NCBI GenBank assembly: GCA_963806145.1
Contig: CAWDXD010000002.1
Span: 1-64,000, forward strand
From: DASXKD01 sp963806145
GTDB lineage: Bacteria; Actinomycetota; Actinomycetes; Streptosporangiales; Streptosporangiaceae
Reading direction: 5' to 3'
Length of the DNA stretch: 64,000 bases
The notes under the pieces are model-generated. The model searched no databases. It had not been told where the DNA came from and saw nothing but the letters and a program-made list of their open reading frames with translations. Positions 16,190-24,506 of the stretch are shown here, in pieces. Every line of letters starts with the position of its first letter. The first letter of the stretch is position 1. The position numbers and the translations under genes were made by a program.

Positions 16190-16831
16190 CTAACCGCCTG
16201 TCCCCGGCAGGCGGGGCGAGGCGGCGCCGAACGGCAGGTCCAGGTCCAGCCCGGGATCGCGCAGGTCACGCAGGGGCAGGGTCTCGACCAGGAGGACTCC
16301 CGCCGTGTCGGGCCACAGCACCACCCACACCCAGTTGCCCAGCACCTCGCCGGCGAACGCGGCCCGGTCCGGCGCCTCCACGTGCCACAGCGGAAACTCG
16401 TGATGGCCGAAGCCTGCCAGGGCGTGCGGCGGCCCGGCCGCGAAGCCCTCCCCCGGGTCCGGGCCGGGCAGCCCGGCCAGGTGAGCGCCCAGGCCGACGC
16501 CGGGCTCCTCGGAAACCAGCAGCATCTCGCCCAGGCCGCCGACCGGGTTGGGCCCGGACAGGGCCACCACGCAGGCGCGGGTTCCGGTGCGGTCGTCACC
16601 AGCGCCGGCGAAGCCGGTGAGCAGCCAGCCGGCCGGTAGCGGCCAGGGCACCCAGGCCGGGACCATGGCATTGCGCAGCAGGCCGCGCAGCCCGTCGTCG
16701 GACGGCGAGTACGGGGACCGCAGCGGGTACACCTCGCCATGCCGCGCGCACCGCCAGGCACTGGCCCAGGGACTGGGCTCGGTAAGGGGGCCCCCGCAGC
16801 GCGGGCAGGTGGGAGCCATCTTCATGGACAC
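16190..16831 (-). CDS. DUF6758 family zinc-ribbon protein
   Basis: A 213-residue protein matching the actinobacterial DUF6758 family as I recall it. It has a zinc-ribbon-like start (CPRCGGPL then C-A-R-H at residues about 9-31), VPWPLPAGWLLTGFAGAGDD, and EMLLVSEEPGVGLGAHLAGL. The ending SPRLPG is also typical. Function unknown. The start could be GTG 16831, ATG 16825 or ATG 16819, and no strong ribosome binding site separates them. It is the first gene of the minus-strand operon DUF6758-PHP-marC-MBL-recB-like. Confidence 0.75.
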   Translation of the reverse strand: MSMKMAPTCPRCGGPLTEPSPWASAWRCARHGEVYPLRSPYSPSDDGLRGLLRNAMVPAWVPWPLPAGWLLTGFAGAGDDRTGTRACVVALSGPNPVGGLGEMLLVSEEPGVGLGAHLAGLPGPDPGEGFAAGPPHALAGFGHHEFPLWHVEAPDRAAFAGEVLGNWVWVVLWPDTAGVLLVETLPLRDLRDPGLDLDLPFGAASPRLPGTGG

Positions 16832-16897
16832 CGACGTTGATCGGTGCGAGCGCGCCCGTCAAGCACCTGGTCCTAGTGGCGCGTGGATACTTGGCCC

Positions 16898-17701
16898 ATG
16901 GCTGAGCAGCGCATCCCGTGTGTCGGCGCGATCCTCACCGACGGCGAACGGATCCTGCTCATCAGGCGGGGCCACGAGCCGGAGGCGGGCCGGTGGTCGC
17001 TGCCCGGCGGCCGGATCGAGCCGGGCGAGACCGACCAGCAGGCACTGGTGCGCGAGGTGCGCGAGGAAACCGGGCTGGAGGTGGTCCCTGGCCAGCTCGC
17101 CGGTGCCGTGGACCGGCCCGCGCCCGGCGGCCGGGTCCTGGTGATCAGGGACTACGCGGCCACGGTGGCCGGCGGCACGCTCGCGGCCGGCGACGACGCA
17201 GACGACACGCGCTGGTTCAGCATGCGCGAACTGGACCGGCTGCCCCTCAGCACAGGACTGCTCGAGGCACTGAACGAATGGGGCGTGGCCGGCCTGGTCC
17301 CTTCGTACGCGCTGGTCGCCGAGGCCACCAGGCGCGCGGGCATCGTGTGGCTGACCGTGCCGGGAGCGGGCCGGGCCTACCCGGCCTGGCACCTGTGGCG
17401 GGACCCGCCGGGGGCCGCGTACCTGGTGACCGGGCCGGGCGAGCAGCCGCTGCCGGGGCTGGCCGGGGCCACCCGGGTGGCGGTCACCGTGCCGAGCAAG
17501 GAATCCCGTGGCGCGCTGGTCACGTGGACGGCCGGGGTATCCCGGGTGGAGCCGGGCTCACCGGAGTGGGACGAGGTCGCCGGGCCGCTGGCGGCCGCCA
17601 GGCTCAATGCGGAGCTCGATCAGGGAGAGGATTCGCCGGCCGACCGCTGGGCCACCTCAGGTGCCGTTTACCGACTGGCGCCGCAGTCTCCCGCCGATTG
17701 A
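16898..17701 (+). CDS. Nudix hydrolase with C-terminal extension
   Basis: A 267-residue protein. The N-terminal 135 residues are a Nudix domain with a perfect box (GGRIEPGETDQQALVREVRE followed by ETGLEV), which hydrolyses nucleoside diphosphates linked to another group. The C-terminal 130 residues (from about VPSYALVAEATRRAG) are an additional domain of unknown function that is not part of the Nudix fold. The start ATG 16898 has no ribosome binding site, but GATACT ends six bases upstream, so a leaderless transcript is possible. It is divergent from DUF6758. Confidence 0.82.
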   Translation: MAEQRIPCVGAILTDGERILLIRRGHEPEAGRWSLPGGRIEPGETDQQALVREVREETGLEVVPGQLAGAVDRPAPGGRVLVIRDYAATVAGGTLAAGDDADDTRWFSMRELDRLPLSTGLLEALNEWGVAGLVPSYALVAEATRRAGIVWLTVPGAGRAYPAWHLWRDPPGAAYLVTGPGEQPLPGLAGATRVAVTVPSKESRGALVTWTAGVSRVEPGSPEWDEVAGPLAAARLNAELDQGEDSPADRWATSGAVYRLAPQSPAD

Positions 17702-17762
17702 CCCGCTCCGGGCCTTCCGCCGATCGATTGTTCACCGGCCGGTACCGGCCGGCCCGCGCGCA

Positions 17763-17768
17763 TACGAT
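17763..17768 (+). promoter_or_regulatory. -10 element for leaderless mrp transcript
   Basis: TACGAT matches the actinobacterial TANNNT -10 and ends exactly six bases before ATG 17775. That places the transcription start on the start codon. No ribosome binding site is present. Confidence 0.5.
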
Positions 17769-17774
17769 GGCAGC

Positions 17775-18923
17775 ATGTCTGCATCCCCCGTCGTTTCGCC
17801 GCCCACCGCCGAGCAGGTGACCGCCGCACTGGCCAGGGTCAACGACCCTGAGATCCGGCGTCCCATCACCGAGCTTGGCATGGTGAAGAGCGTCGACATC
17901 GGCCGCCACGGCAAGGTCCGGGTCGAGGTGTACCTCACCGTGTCCGGCTGCCCGCTCCGCGAGACCATCATCAAGGACGTCACCGCGGCCGTGGCCGCCG
18001 TACCCGGCGTGTCCGCGGTGGACGTGCACCTGGACGTGATGAGCGACGAGCAGCGCCGGGAACTGCAGGGCCGGCTCCGCGGCGGCCGGGCCGAGCGGGC
18101 CATCCCATTCGCCGAGCCCTCCTCGCTGACCCGGGTGTACGCCGTGGCCAGCGGGAAGGGCGGCGTCGGCAAGTCCTCGGTGACGGTGAACCTGGCAGCC
18201 GCGCTGGCCGCAGCCGGGCAGAAGGTCGGCGTCCTCGACGCGGACATCTACGGTCACTCGGTCCCGCGCATGCTGGGCGTGACCGGCGGGCCGACCCAGG
18301 TCGAGCAGATGATGATGCCGCCGTCGGGGCACGGCGTGAAGGTGATCTCGATCGGCATGTTCACCACCGGCAACGCGCCGGTGGTGTGGCGCGGGCCCAT
18401 GCTGCACCGCGCGGTTCAGCAGTTCCTTGCCGACGTGTACTGGGGCGACCTGGACGTACTGCTGATGGACCTGCCGCCCGGCACCGGCGACGTGGCCATC
18501 TCGGTGGCGCAGCTGGTGCCCACCGCGGAACTGCTGGTGGTCACCACGCCCCAGCTCGCCTCCTCGGAGGTGGCGGAACGGGCCGGCGCGATCGCCGTGC
18601 AGACGCACCAGCGCATCGCGGGCGTGATCGAGAACATGTCGGGCCTGCCCTGCCCGCACTGCGGCGAGATGCTCGACGTGTTCGGCAGCGGCGGCGGCCA
18701 TGCCGTCGCGGACGCGCTCACCAGGATCACCGGGGCGCACGTGCCGCTCCTGGCCCAGGTGCCGATCGATCCCCGGCTGCGCCAGGGCGGTGACGGCGGG
18801 ATCCCGCTGGTGCTCAGCGACCCGGACGCGCCCGCGGCCCGCCAGCTCGCGGCCGTCGCGGAGGCGCTGGCCGGCAAGTCACGCGGCCTGGCCGGGCGGA
18901 GCCTGGGCCTGACCCCGGTGTAG
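17775..18923 (+). CDS. mrp: Mrp/ApbC P-loop iron-sulfur carrier ATPase
   Basis: A 382-residue protein. The N-terminal MIP18/DUF59 domain covers about residues 8-90 (RVNDPEIRRPITELGMV). It is followed by a MinD-type ATPase with a deviant Walker A (SGKGGVGKSS), LLMDLPPGTGD and the conserved CPHC cysteine pair that holds an Fe-S cluster. It loads iron-sulfur clusters onto apo-enzymes in the cytoplasm. The start ATG 17775 is best explained as leaderless. It converges on tatB, as in other actinobacteria. Confidence 0.92.
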   Translation: MSASPVVSPPTAEQVTAALARVNDPEIRRPITELGMVKSVDIGRHGKVRVEVYLTVSGCPLRETIIKDVTAAVAAVPGVSAVDVHLDVMSDEQRRELQGRLRGGRAERAIPFAEPSSLTRVYAVASGKGGVGKSSVTVNLAAALAAAGQKVGVLDADIYGHSVPRMLGVTGGPTQVEQMMMPPSGHGVKVISIGMFTTGNAPVVWRGPMLHRAVQQFLADVYWGDLDVLLMDLPPGTGDVAISVAQLVPTAELLVVTTPQLASSEVAERAGAIAVQTHQRIAGVIENMSGLPCPHCGEMLDVFGSGGGHAVADALTRITGAHVPLLAQVPIDPRLRQGGDGGIPLVLSDPDAPAARQLAAVAEALAGKSRGLAGRSLGLTPV

Positions 18924-18943
18924 CTTCAGGCGGCTGCCGGGCC

Positions 18944-19300
18944 TCAGGTGGCTTCGGCGTCGTAGGGCGGGGACTCGCCCGGCGAGAGCGTCACGCTGGA
19001 GTGCGGCGGCACGCCGTCGGCGTATGGCGACTCCGGCTCGGGGACGACCGGGTCCTCCTCGAACTCGTCCAGCAGGTGCTTGCGGACGAACGTGCGCGGG
19101 TTCAGGTCGGCGATGTCGAAGTCCCCGAACTCGGGCCCGAGCCCTTCGGTCAGGTCACGGCGGGCGCCATCGGCCATCCGTCGCAGCTCGCGCAGGGTGC
19201 GGCCCGCCTGGGCGGCGACCTTGGGGAGCTGGTCCGGCCCGAAGATCACGATGGCGAGCACCAAGAGCACCGCGATCTTGGTGAGGGACAGGTCAAACAC
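18944..19300 (-). CDS. tatB: Sec-independent protein translocase subunit TatB
   Basis: A 118-residue protein with one N-terminal membrane helix (LTKIAVLLVLAIVIFGPDQL), the FGPDQLPKVAAQAGR hinge, an amphipathic helix (LRELRRMADGARRDL) and an acidic disordered tail. TatB helps recognise twin-arginine signal peptides together with TatC and TatA, which are not in the window. It lies next to the sigE regulatory genes and convergent to mrp, as in mycobacteria and streptomycetes. Confidence 0.88.
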   Translation of the reverse strand: MFDLSLTKIAVLLVLAIVIFGPDQLPKVAAQAGRTLRELRRMADGARRDLTEGLGPEFGDFDIADLNPRTFVRKHLLDEFEEDPVVPEPESPYADGVPPHSSVTLSPGESPPYDAEAT

Positions 19301-19446
19301 GGGGCGTCTCCAGGCGAGCGTCCGGCGCGTGCGCGCGCGTTCCCTTCACTGTAGACGGTGCCGTCCCGGGGGAGCGACCCCCCGGACCCGCCGGTGGCCC
19401 GCGGCCCCTGCGACTTCGTCGCGGCGGCCTTGGCCGTGTGCGGCGA

Positions 19447-20610
19447 TCATGGGATCAGCCAGGACAGTAGCCTGTGCAGGCCGTGCCGCAGCCGGGCCAG
19501 CAGCCCCGGGCTGCCGTCGTGCGGCAGGGCCGCGGCGACCTGCGCCACGGTCTGCGGCGGCGCCGCCGCGACCAGCGTGTACACGAAGCCCCGGGCAGAC
19601 CACGCGAACGTCTGCCGGCTGGAGTCGTCGGCGTAGACCGGGCTGCCCCCCAGCGCCATCCGCGACCAGCCGGGCGGCCAGGACCGGAGATGCCCGCGCT
19701 GGAGGAACACAGAGACCAGGGACAGCCCGTCGGAGTAGTCCAGATCCACGACCGGCCCGGCCGCGGTGCCGCCCTCCCGCGCACCGAGCAGCGCCAAGCC
19801 GGCCGGCAGCGGCCCCGGCAGCGGCCAGCCCTCGGCGCGCAACCGGGCCGGCGGGACGGTGACCCACTGCCGGGGGACCGTGCCCGCTGGCGCCCCGGCC
19901 GCGTCGGTCCCCACGGTCAGCGCCATGAAGCTGGCATCGCTGACGATGTGGCCCTGCCCGTCGAAGGTCTCCAGGCGCAGCGGCAGCATCGTGGCCTTGT
20001 CCAGCCAGAACCGGGCGGCCAGCCTGCCGTCGCGGCGCGCCGTGACCACCCGCGCCATCCGGCCGGCCACCTGCCCCCAGCCGACGGCGGCCACCTGGTA
20101 GTTGGCGCTGAGCAGGGCGACGAGCCGCGGGCTCATGCCCAGCATGACGCTGCCTACCAGGGCCTGGCCGCCCAGGTAGGACGCGGGCAGGACGATGTGC
20201 GGCGCCTCGCCCGACCAGTGCGGCGCCGCCGCGACCGCCTGCGCCATGGCGACGGTGACGCCGCCGGGGGCGTGCCAGACGTCCACGACCGAGGTGGCCG
20301 GGCCGGCCTCGCCCCGGTCGCCCAGCACCTCCTCGCCCTGGTAGGTCATCGCGCGGCAGGCCCGCGCCGCCTGGCTGAGCAGCCGCAGCGAGGGAGCGTT
20401 GCGTTCTGGGAGGCGGGACAGCCCGGACGGCGCCGACGGCCGCTCCATGGCCGTGCCCGTGCCGCCGAGGCCTCCGGTGCCTTGCCGCGAGATGACCACG
20501 ATGCCGCTGACGACAAGCCCGGCCAGCACCGCGACGGTGATGACGCGGAGCGCGGCCGGATCGCTGCCGGGACAGGTCGTGCCTGCAGCAGGCCGTGACC
20601 GGGTGTCCAC
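19447..20610 (-). CDS. MucB/RseB-like sigma-E regulatory protein
   Basis: A 387-residue protein, starting at GTG 20610, seven bases after the anti-sigma stop. Residues about 22-42 form a membrane span (VITVAVLAGLVVSGIVVI). The extracytoplasmic part has an N-terminal LolA-like MucB/RseB domain (LRLLSQAARACRAMTYQGEE, TSVVDVWHAPGGVTV, LDKATMLPLRLETFDGQG). A second C-terminal region (VDLDYSDGLSLVSVFLQRG) is also MucB-like. RseB binds the periplasmic part of RseA-type anti-sigma factors and tunes their proteolysis. Its position directly after the anti-sigma gene supports this role. In mycobacteria this slot holds htrA instead. Confidence 0.7.
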   Translation of the reverse strand: MDTRSRPAAGTTCPGSDPAALRVITVAVLAGLVVSGIVVISRQGTGGLGGTGTAMERPSAPSGLSRLPERNAPSLRLLSQAARACRAMTYQGEEVLGDRGEAGPATSVVDVWHAPGGVTVAMAQAVAAAPHWSGEAPHIVLPASYLGGQALVGSVMLGMSPRLVALLSANYQVAAVGWGQVAGRMARVVTARRDGRLAARFWLDKATMLPLRLETFDGQGHIVSDASFMALTVGTDAAGAPAGTVPRQWVTVPPARLRAEGWPLPGPLPAGLALLGAREGGTAAGPVVDLDYSDGLSLVSVFLQRGHLRSWPPGWSRMALGGSPVYADDSSRQTFAWSARGFVYTLVAAAPPQTVAQVAAALPHDGSPGLLARLRHGLHRLLSWLIP

Positions 20611-20617
20611 CGCGGGC

Positions 20618-21133
20618 TCACCCAGCCCGGGCTGGCTCGGGAGCCGCCCGGTGCTGCCGGATCCCGTGGTGCCGCGGCGTGCTGGACGGCGAGGGGGACG
20701 GCGAGGGGGTGTTGGCGGGCACGTCACCGGTGCTGAGTTCGTGCTGCGTCATGAACTCCTCGATCGCGGGCGTGACGCCGGGCCCTGGCTCGGCCTGGCC
20801 GCCGCCACCGGCCATGAACGCGGCGGCGGGGACGCCAAGCCCCGCCACGGTCAGGACCGCGGCGGTGATCGAGCGCACCGGCCAGCGCCTGCGGGGCAAG
20901 CCGGTGCTCCCCGGCCCCGGGCCCCGGCCGCCCAGCGCGACCAGCCGGTCGGTGAGGGCGGTGTTCGCGGTCGCGTCGCCCAGGGCGTGCATTCGCTGTT
21001 TGAGCACCCGCAGCGCGGCCGCCTCCTGCCGGCACGGCTCGCACTTGGCCAGGTGCGCCAGCACCCGCTCCCGCTGTGCGTGGCCCAGCTCACCGTCGAT
21101 CAGGGCTGACAGGCGGTGCCCCAGGTGGCTCAC
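20618..21133 (-). CDS. Zinc anti-sigma factor, RseA-type
   Basis: A 171-residue protein. The ZAS motif is at residues about 24-34 (HLAKCEPC, with an upstream His in ELGHAQRERV), so a zinc-binding cytoplasmic anti-sigma domain occupies residues 1-65. One membrane span (SITAAVLTVAGLGVPAAAFM) is followed by a short extracytoplasmic Pro/Ser tail. The start GTG 21133 overlaps the sigE stop (GTGA), so stoichiometric co-translation with the sigma factor is likely. It should hold the ECF sigma factor inactive until an envelope signal. Confidence 0.85.
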   Translation of the reverse strand: MSHLGHRLSALIDGELGHAQRERVLAHLAKCEPCRQEAAALRVLKQRMHALGDATANTALTDRLVALGGRGPGPGSTGLPRRRWPVRSITAAVLTVAGLGVPAAAFMAGGGGQAEPGPGVTPAIEEFMTQHELSTGDVPANTPSPSPSPSSTPRHHGIRQHRAAPEPARAG

Positions 21134-21747
21134 GCCGGGCCGCCGGTGGCCGTCGAGGTCGTGGCGGCCGCGGACACACGGGTGGCCTGGCGCGGCCGGC
21201 GATGCTCCAGGGCCACCCGGAGCTGCGCCCGGCCCCGGTGGATGCGGCTGCGCACGGTCCCCAGCTTCACTCCGAGCGTGCTGGCGACCTCTTCGTAGGA
21301 CAGGCCCTCGATGTCGCACAGCACGACGGCGGCGCGGTACTCCGGCGCCAGCGCGGCGAGTGCCTGCTGCACGTCGCCGTCGAGGTGCCGGGCGTCGAAC
21401 GCCTGGGCCGGGGTCGGCTCATCGCCGCTCAGCCGGCCGGCGGCGTCCTCGCCAAGGCCCTCGAAGCGGATCCGCTGCCTGCGCCGGGCCATGTCAAGGA
21501 AGAGGTTCGTGGTGATCCGGTGCAGCCACCCCTCGAAGGTGCCCGGTGTGTAGCTCGGCAGTGACCGGAAGACCCGGACGAACACCTCCTGGGTGAGGTC
21601 CTCGGCGTCAGGCACGTTGCCGGTCAGCCGGTAGGCGAGGCGGTACACCCGGGCCGAGTGGTGCCGGACCACCTCGTCCCAGCTCGGCGGCGTCCAGGGC
21701 GCAGCGTCGGGCAGAACCTCGAGTTCCGTTCCCCCGGTGTCGCCCAC
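21130..21747 (-). CDS. sigE: ECF RNA polymerase sigma factor, SigE-type
   Basis: A 205-residue extracytoplasmic-function sigma factor. Region 2 is at about residues 25-95 (VYRLAYRLTGNVPDAEDLTQ, FEGWLHRITTNLFLDMARRR). Region 4 is at about 130-180 (AALAPEYRAAVVLCDIEGLS, GVKLGTVRSRIHRGRAQLR). GTG 21747 follows GGAGGG by six bases. It is overlapped by its anti-sigma gene and divergent from an O-methyltransferase, the arrangement of sigE (Rv1221) in M. tuberculosis, which is why the symbol is used. It controls envelope stress genes in relatives. Confidence 0.88.
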   Translation of the reverse strand: MGDTGGTELEVLPDAAPWTPPSWDEVVRHHSARVYRLAYRLTGNVPDAEDLTQEVFVRVFRSLPSYTPGTFEGWLHRITTNLFLDMARRRQRIRFEGLGEDAAGRLSGDEPTPAQAFDARHLDGDVQQALAALAPEYRAAVVLCDIEGLSYEEVASTLGVKLGTVRSRIHRGRAQLRVALEHRRPRQATRVSAAATTSTATGGPA

Positions 21748-21886
21748 CTTTGCCCTCCAACGGTCTCCGCCTGCCCATTATCACTCCCCAGAACGCACAA
21801 GGTGCCCTCGCTGGTTCCCGGTTCACCGCACCTGAGGAGTAGGCTGCGGCCGGGAAGGCCCCATGTGCACTGCTGGAGGGGGCATT

Positions 21887-22516
21887 GTGAGCGCTCAGGC
21901 CACCTTGGATTTCGTGGAAGGGTACCTCTCGGAGGACGAGCCGCTGCTCATGGCTCGGCGCAATGCCGCCGACGTGGGCGGGGCACCGCCGGTCAGCCCG
22001 GCCACGGGCGCGGCCCTGCGGTTCGTCGCTGCCGCGCTGTCCGCCAGGTCGGTGGTCGAGATCGGCACCGGCTGTGGCATCTCAGGTGTCTGGCTGCTCC
22101 GCGGGATGCGTCCCGACGGGGTCTTGACCAGCGTCGATGTCGACCCCGAGCATCAGCGGCTGGCGCGCAAGGCGTTCGTCGAGGCGGGCTTCGCGGCCAA
22201 CAGGTACCGGCTCATCGGCGGCAAGGCGGCAGACGTGCTGCCCCGCCTCACCGACGGCGGCTACGACATCGTCTTCTGCGACGCGGACAAGCATGACTAC
22301 CCCAGCTACCTGACCGCCGCCCTGCGCCTGCTCCGGCCCGGCGGCGTCGTGGCCTTCGACAACGCGCTGTGGGGCGGGCGGGTGGCCACCCCGTCCTGCA
22401 CCGACCCGGAAACCTCGGCCATCAGGGAAGTGGTCGAGGCGGTCCGCCAGGACGAGCGACTGGTCCCGCTGCTGCTGCCGATGGGCGACGGCCTGCTGGC
22501 CGCGGTCAAGCAGTAA
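21887..22516 (+). CDS. SAM-dependent O-methyltransferase (Rv1220c-like)
   Basis: A 209-residue class I methyltransferase of the catechol-O-methyltransferase type. Motif I is VVEIGTGCGISGVWLLRGM, followed by VDVDPEHQ, FCDADKHDYPSYL (metal-binding Asp) and GGVVAFDNALWGG. Start GTG 21887 is preceded by GGAGGGGG. Its divergent position from sigE is conserved with mycobacterial Rv1220c. The natural acceptor is unknown. A strong hairpin follows the stop. Confidence 0.85.
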   Translation: MSAQATLDFVEGYLSEDEPLLMARRNAADVGGAPPVSPATGAALRFVAAALSARSVVEIGTGCGISGVWLLRGMRPDGVLTSVDVDPEHQRLARKAFVEAGFAANRYRLIGGKAADVLPRLTDGGYDIVFCDADKHDYPSYLTAALRLLRPGGVVAFDNALWGGRVATPSCTDPETSAIREVVEAVRQDERLVPLLLPMGDGLLAAVKQ

Positions 22517-22525
22517 CGCTGTCAG

Positions 22526-22553
22526 CCAGGGGGAGCACTCCGCCTCCCCCTGG
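22526..22553. terminator. Bidirectional terminator between methyltransferase and pepA
   Basis: A perfect 10-base inverted repeat (CCAGGGGGAG and CTCCCCCTGG) with an 8-base loop lies 9 bases after the methyltransferase stop and about 60 bases beyond the convergent pepA stop. There is no long U run, as is usual for GC-rich actinobacterial terminators. Confidence 0.6.
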
Positions 22554-22612
22554 GCAAGCCCCCGGACCCCATGGCCCGGAGCCCCCCGGTGGGCCAAGGC
22601 CCCGTTCCTTCG

Positions 22613-24133
22613 TCACTGGGCCTTGGCCGTCTGACCTTCCTGACCCGGTTCACACAGCCAGCGCAGCAGCAGCCGGGTACCGAATCCGGTGGCGCCCTTC
22701 ACCTCGCCGCCGTCCGGCGAGGACCGGGCCGCGCCCGCGATGTCCAGGTGGGCCCAGGGGCGGCCACCGGTGAACTCGCGCAGGAACAGCGCGGCCTCGA
22801 TGGAGCCTGCCCGCGGGCGGCTGCTGTGCGGGACGTTGGCCAGGTCGGCCACCGGGGAGTCCAGCGCATCGCTGTAGTCGTCCACCAACGGCATCCGCCA
22901 GAGCGGTTCCCCGGCCTCCGCCGCGGCCGCGAGCAGCGCCCCGGCGAGCCCGTCGTCGCTGGCGTACAGGGCGCCCAGCGTCCCGCCGAGTGCCACCCGC
23001 GCCGCGCCGGTCAGCGTGGCAACGTCCACCATCACGTCCGGTTCCAGCACGGTATCCGCGTACGCGAGTGCGTCGGCGAGCACCAGCCGCCCCTCGGCGT
23101 CGGTGTTGAGCACCTCGGTGGTGCGCCCGCCGAAATGGGTGATCACGTCCCCCGGGCGCATCGCGGAGCCCGAGGGCATGTTCTCCGCCGTCGCCACCAG
23201 GCCGGTGACCCGCACGGCGGCCCGCAGGGCCGCCAGCGCCGACATGGCGGCGATCACCGCCGCGCCCCCGGCCATGTCGGTCTTCATGGCCTTCATGCCC
23301 TCGTTCGGCTTGAGCGAGAGTCCGCCGCTGTCGAACGTGATGCCCTTGCCCACGAGGACGACATGGGTGCGCGCGCCGGGCGGGTGGTAGCCCAGTTCGA
23401 TGAGGCACGGCGGCTGCGCGGAGCCCGCGCCCACCGCGAGGATGCCGCCGAAGCCCTCGGCCGCCAGTTCGGCCGGCTCGCGCACCCGCACGGTCAGCCC
23501 GCTGGCCGCCGCGACCCGGGCCGCCTCACCGGCCAGCCAGGCCGGGGTCTTCCGCCCGGACGGCATGTTCGCCAGGTCGCGGGCGAGACCCACCGCCCCG
23601 GCGGCCACGCAGGCCGCCGTCACCGCATCGGCCGCCTGCTCGTCCCCCGCGGGGACCAGCATCCGCACCTCGCTGGGCCCGTTGGACGCCGGCCGCGAGG
23701 CGAGCGAGAACCGGTAGGAACCGAGCAGCAGGCCCTCCGCGAACGCCCGGACCGCCGCGGCAGGCTGGCCCAGCGAGGCAGCGGCGAGCATCCCCCGCTC
23801 CGGTGCCGCGCGGCGGCCCAGGGCGGCTCCCGCCTTCCGCATGTCCGCGTCGGACTCGTCGCCCAGCCCGACGAACAACAGCCGCCGGGGCGCGTCACCG
23901 GCCCGGATGGCCACCGGCGTGACCTCACCCGCCTCGCCGGTCGCGTCGCAGGCGGCGAGCACGTCGGCCGCCGGGCTGCCCAGATAGGGGTCAAGTCCCG
24001 CCGTTTCCGCGCCCTGGACCGCGACCACGATGTCCGCGCCGTCGTCGGCCCCGCTGGTTACCGCGGCGAGATGGGCAGCCAGCGACACCCCAGCGGGCGC
24101 TGGGATCGCGGTCAGCCGGATATCGATCGGCAA
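22613..24133 (-). CDS. pepA: Leucyl aminopeptidase
   Basis: A 506-residue M17 cytosolic aminopeptidase. The catalytic C-terminal half holds the dimetal and catalytic residues in VGKGITFDSGGLSLKP, KAMKTDMAGGA and the NTDAEGRLVLADAL signature. The N-terminal macro-like domain is more variable. It releases N-terminal residues, often Leu, from peptides in protein turnover. The first in-frame start is TTG 24133, three bases after the DUF3117 stop, so initiation may depend on coupling. Confidence 0.92.
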   Translation of the reverse strand: MPIDIRLTAIPAPAGVSLAAHLAAVTSGADDGADIVVAVQGAETAGLDPYLGSPAADVLAACDATGEAGEVTPVAIRAGDAPRRLLFVGLGDESDADMRKAGAALGRRAAPERGMLAAASLGQPAAAVRAFAEGLLLGSYRFSLASRPASNGPSEVRMLVPAGDEQAADAVTAACVAAGAVGLARDLANMPSGRKTPAWLAGEAARVAAASGLTVRVREPAELAAEGFGGILAVGAGSAQPPCLIELGYHPPGARTHVVLVGKGITFDSGGLSLKPNEGMKAMKTDMAGGAAVIAAMSALAALRAAVRVTGLVATAENMPSGSAMRPGDVITHFGGRTTEVLNTDAEGRLVLADALAYADTVLEPDVMVDVATLTGAARVALGGTLGALYASDDGLAGALLAAAAEAGEPLWRMPLVDDYSDALDSPVADLANVPHSSRPRAGSIEAALFLREFTGGRPWAHLDIAGAARSSPDGGEVKGATGFGTRLLLRWLCEPGQEGQTAKAQ

Positions 24134-24136
24134 GGC

Positions 24137-24304
24137 TCAACCAGTGGCGGACTTCAGCGCAGCCGAGAGCTGTGCCGCCTCGTCGGCGGACAACTCGACC
24201 ACGAGGCGGCCGCCGCCTTCGAGCGGTACGCGCATCACGATGCCGCGGCCTTCCTTCGTGACCTCGAGCGGGCCGTCACCCGTCCGCGGCTTCATCGCCG
24301 CCAT
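24137..24304 (-). CDS. DUF3117 family protein
   Basis: A 55-residue protein starting MAAMKPRTGDGPLEVTKEGR, almost invariant across actinobacteria (Rv1211-like). AAAGGGGA precedes ATG 24304. The sequence predicts a small beta-rich fold with a C-terminal helix (SADEAAQLSAALKSA). Function unknown despite high conservation. It lies directly upstream of pepA and is probably co-transcribed. Confidence 0.88.
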   Translation of the reverse strand: MAAMKPRTGDGPLEVTKEGRGIVMRVPLEGGGRLVVELSADEAAQLSAALKSATG

Positions 24305-24506
24305 CCTGCATCCCCTTTCGTGCCCGGGGCCGCATGAAGGCCTCAGGCGAGGCCTGCCGCCGGGAAACACCGGCGACTGCGGCGGGTTCGGCCGATTCAC
24401 AGCCGTGTCGATTCGTACATCTATTATCAGAGTTTCCGCGCCGGATGGAAACGATCAGGGGTTACTTCACCCCCAGCCGCCCATCAAGACAGGCGAAACT
24501 AGTTCT

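Noticed and set aside
22571..24337. A 588-residue plus-strand frame opposite pepA
   Set aside because: Antisense to a complete M17 peptidase; the product is rich in Arg, Gly and His with no family features.
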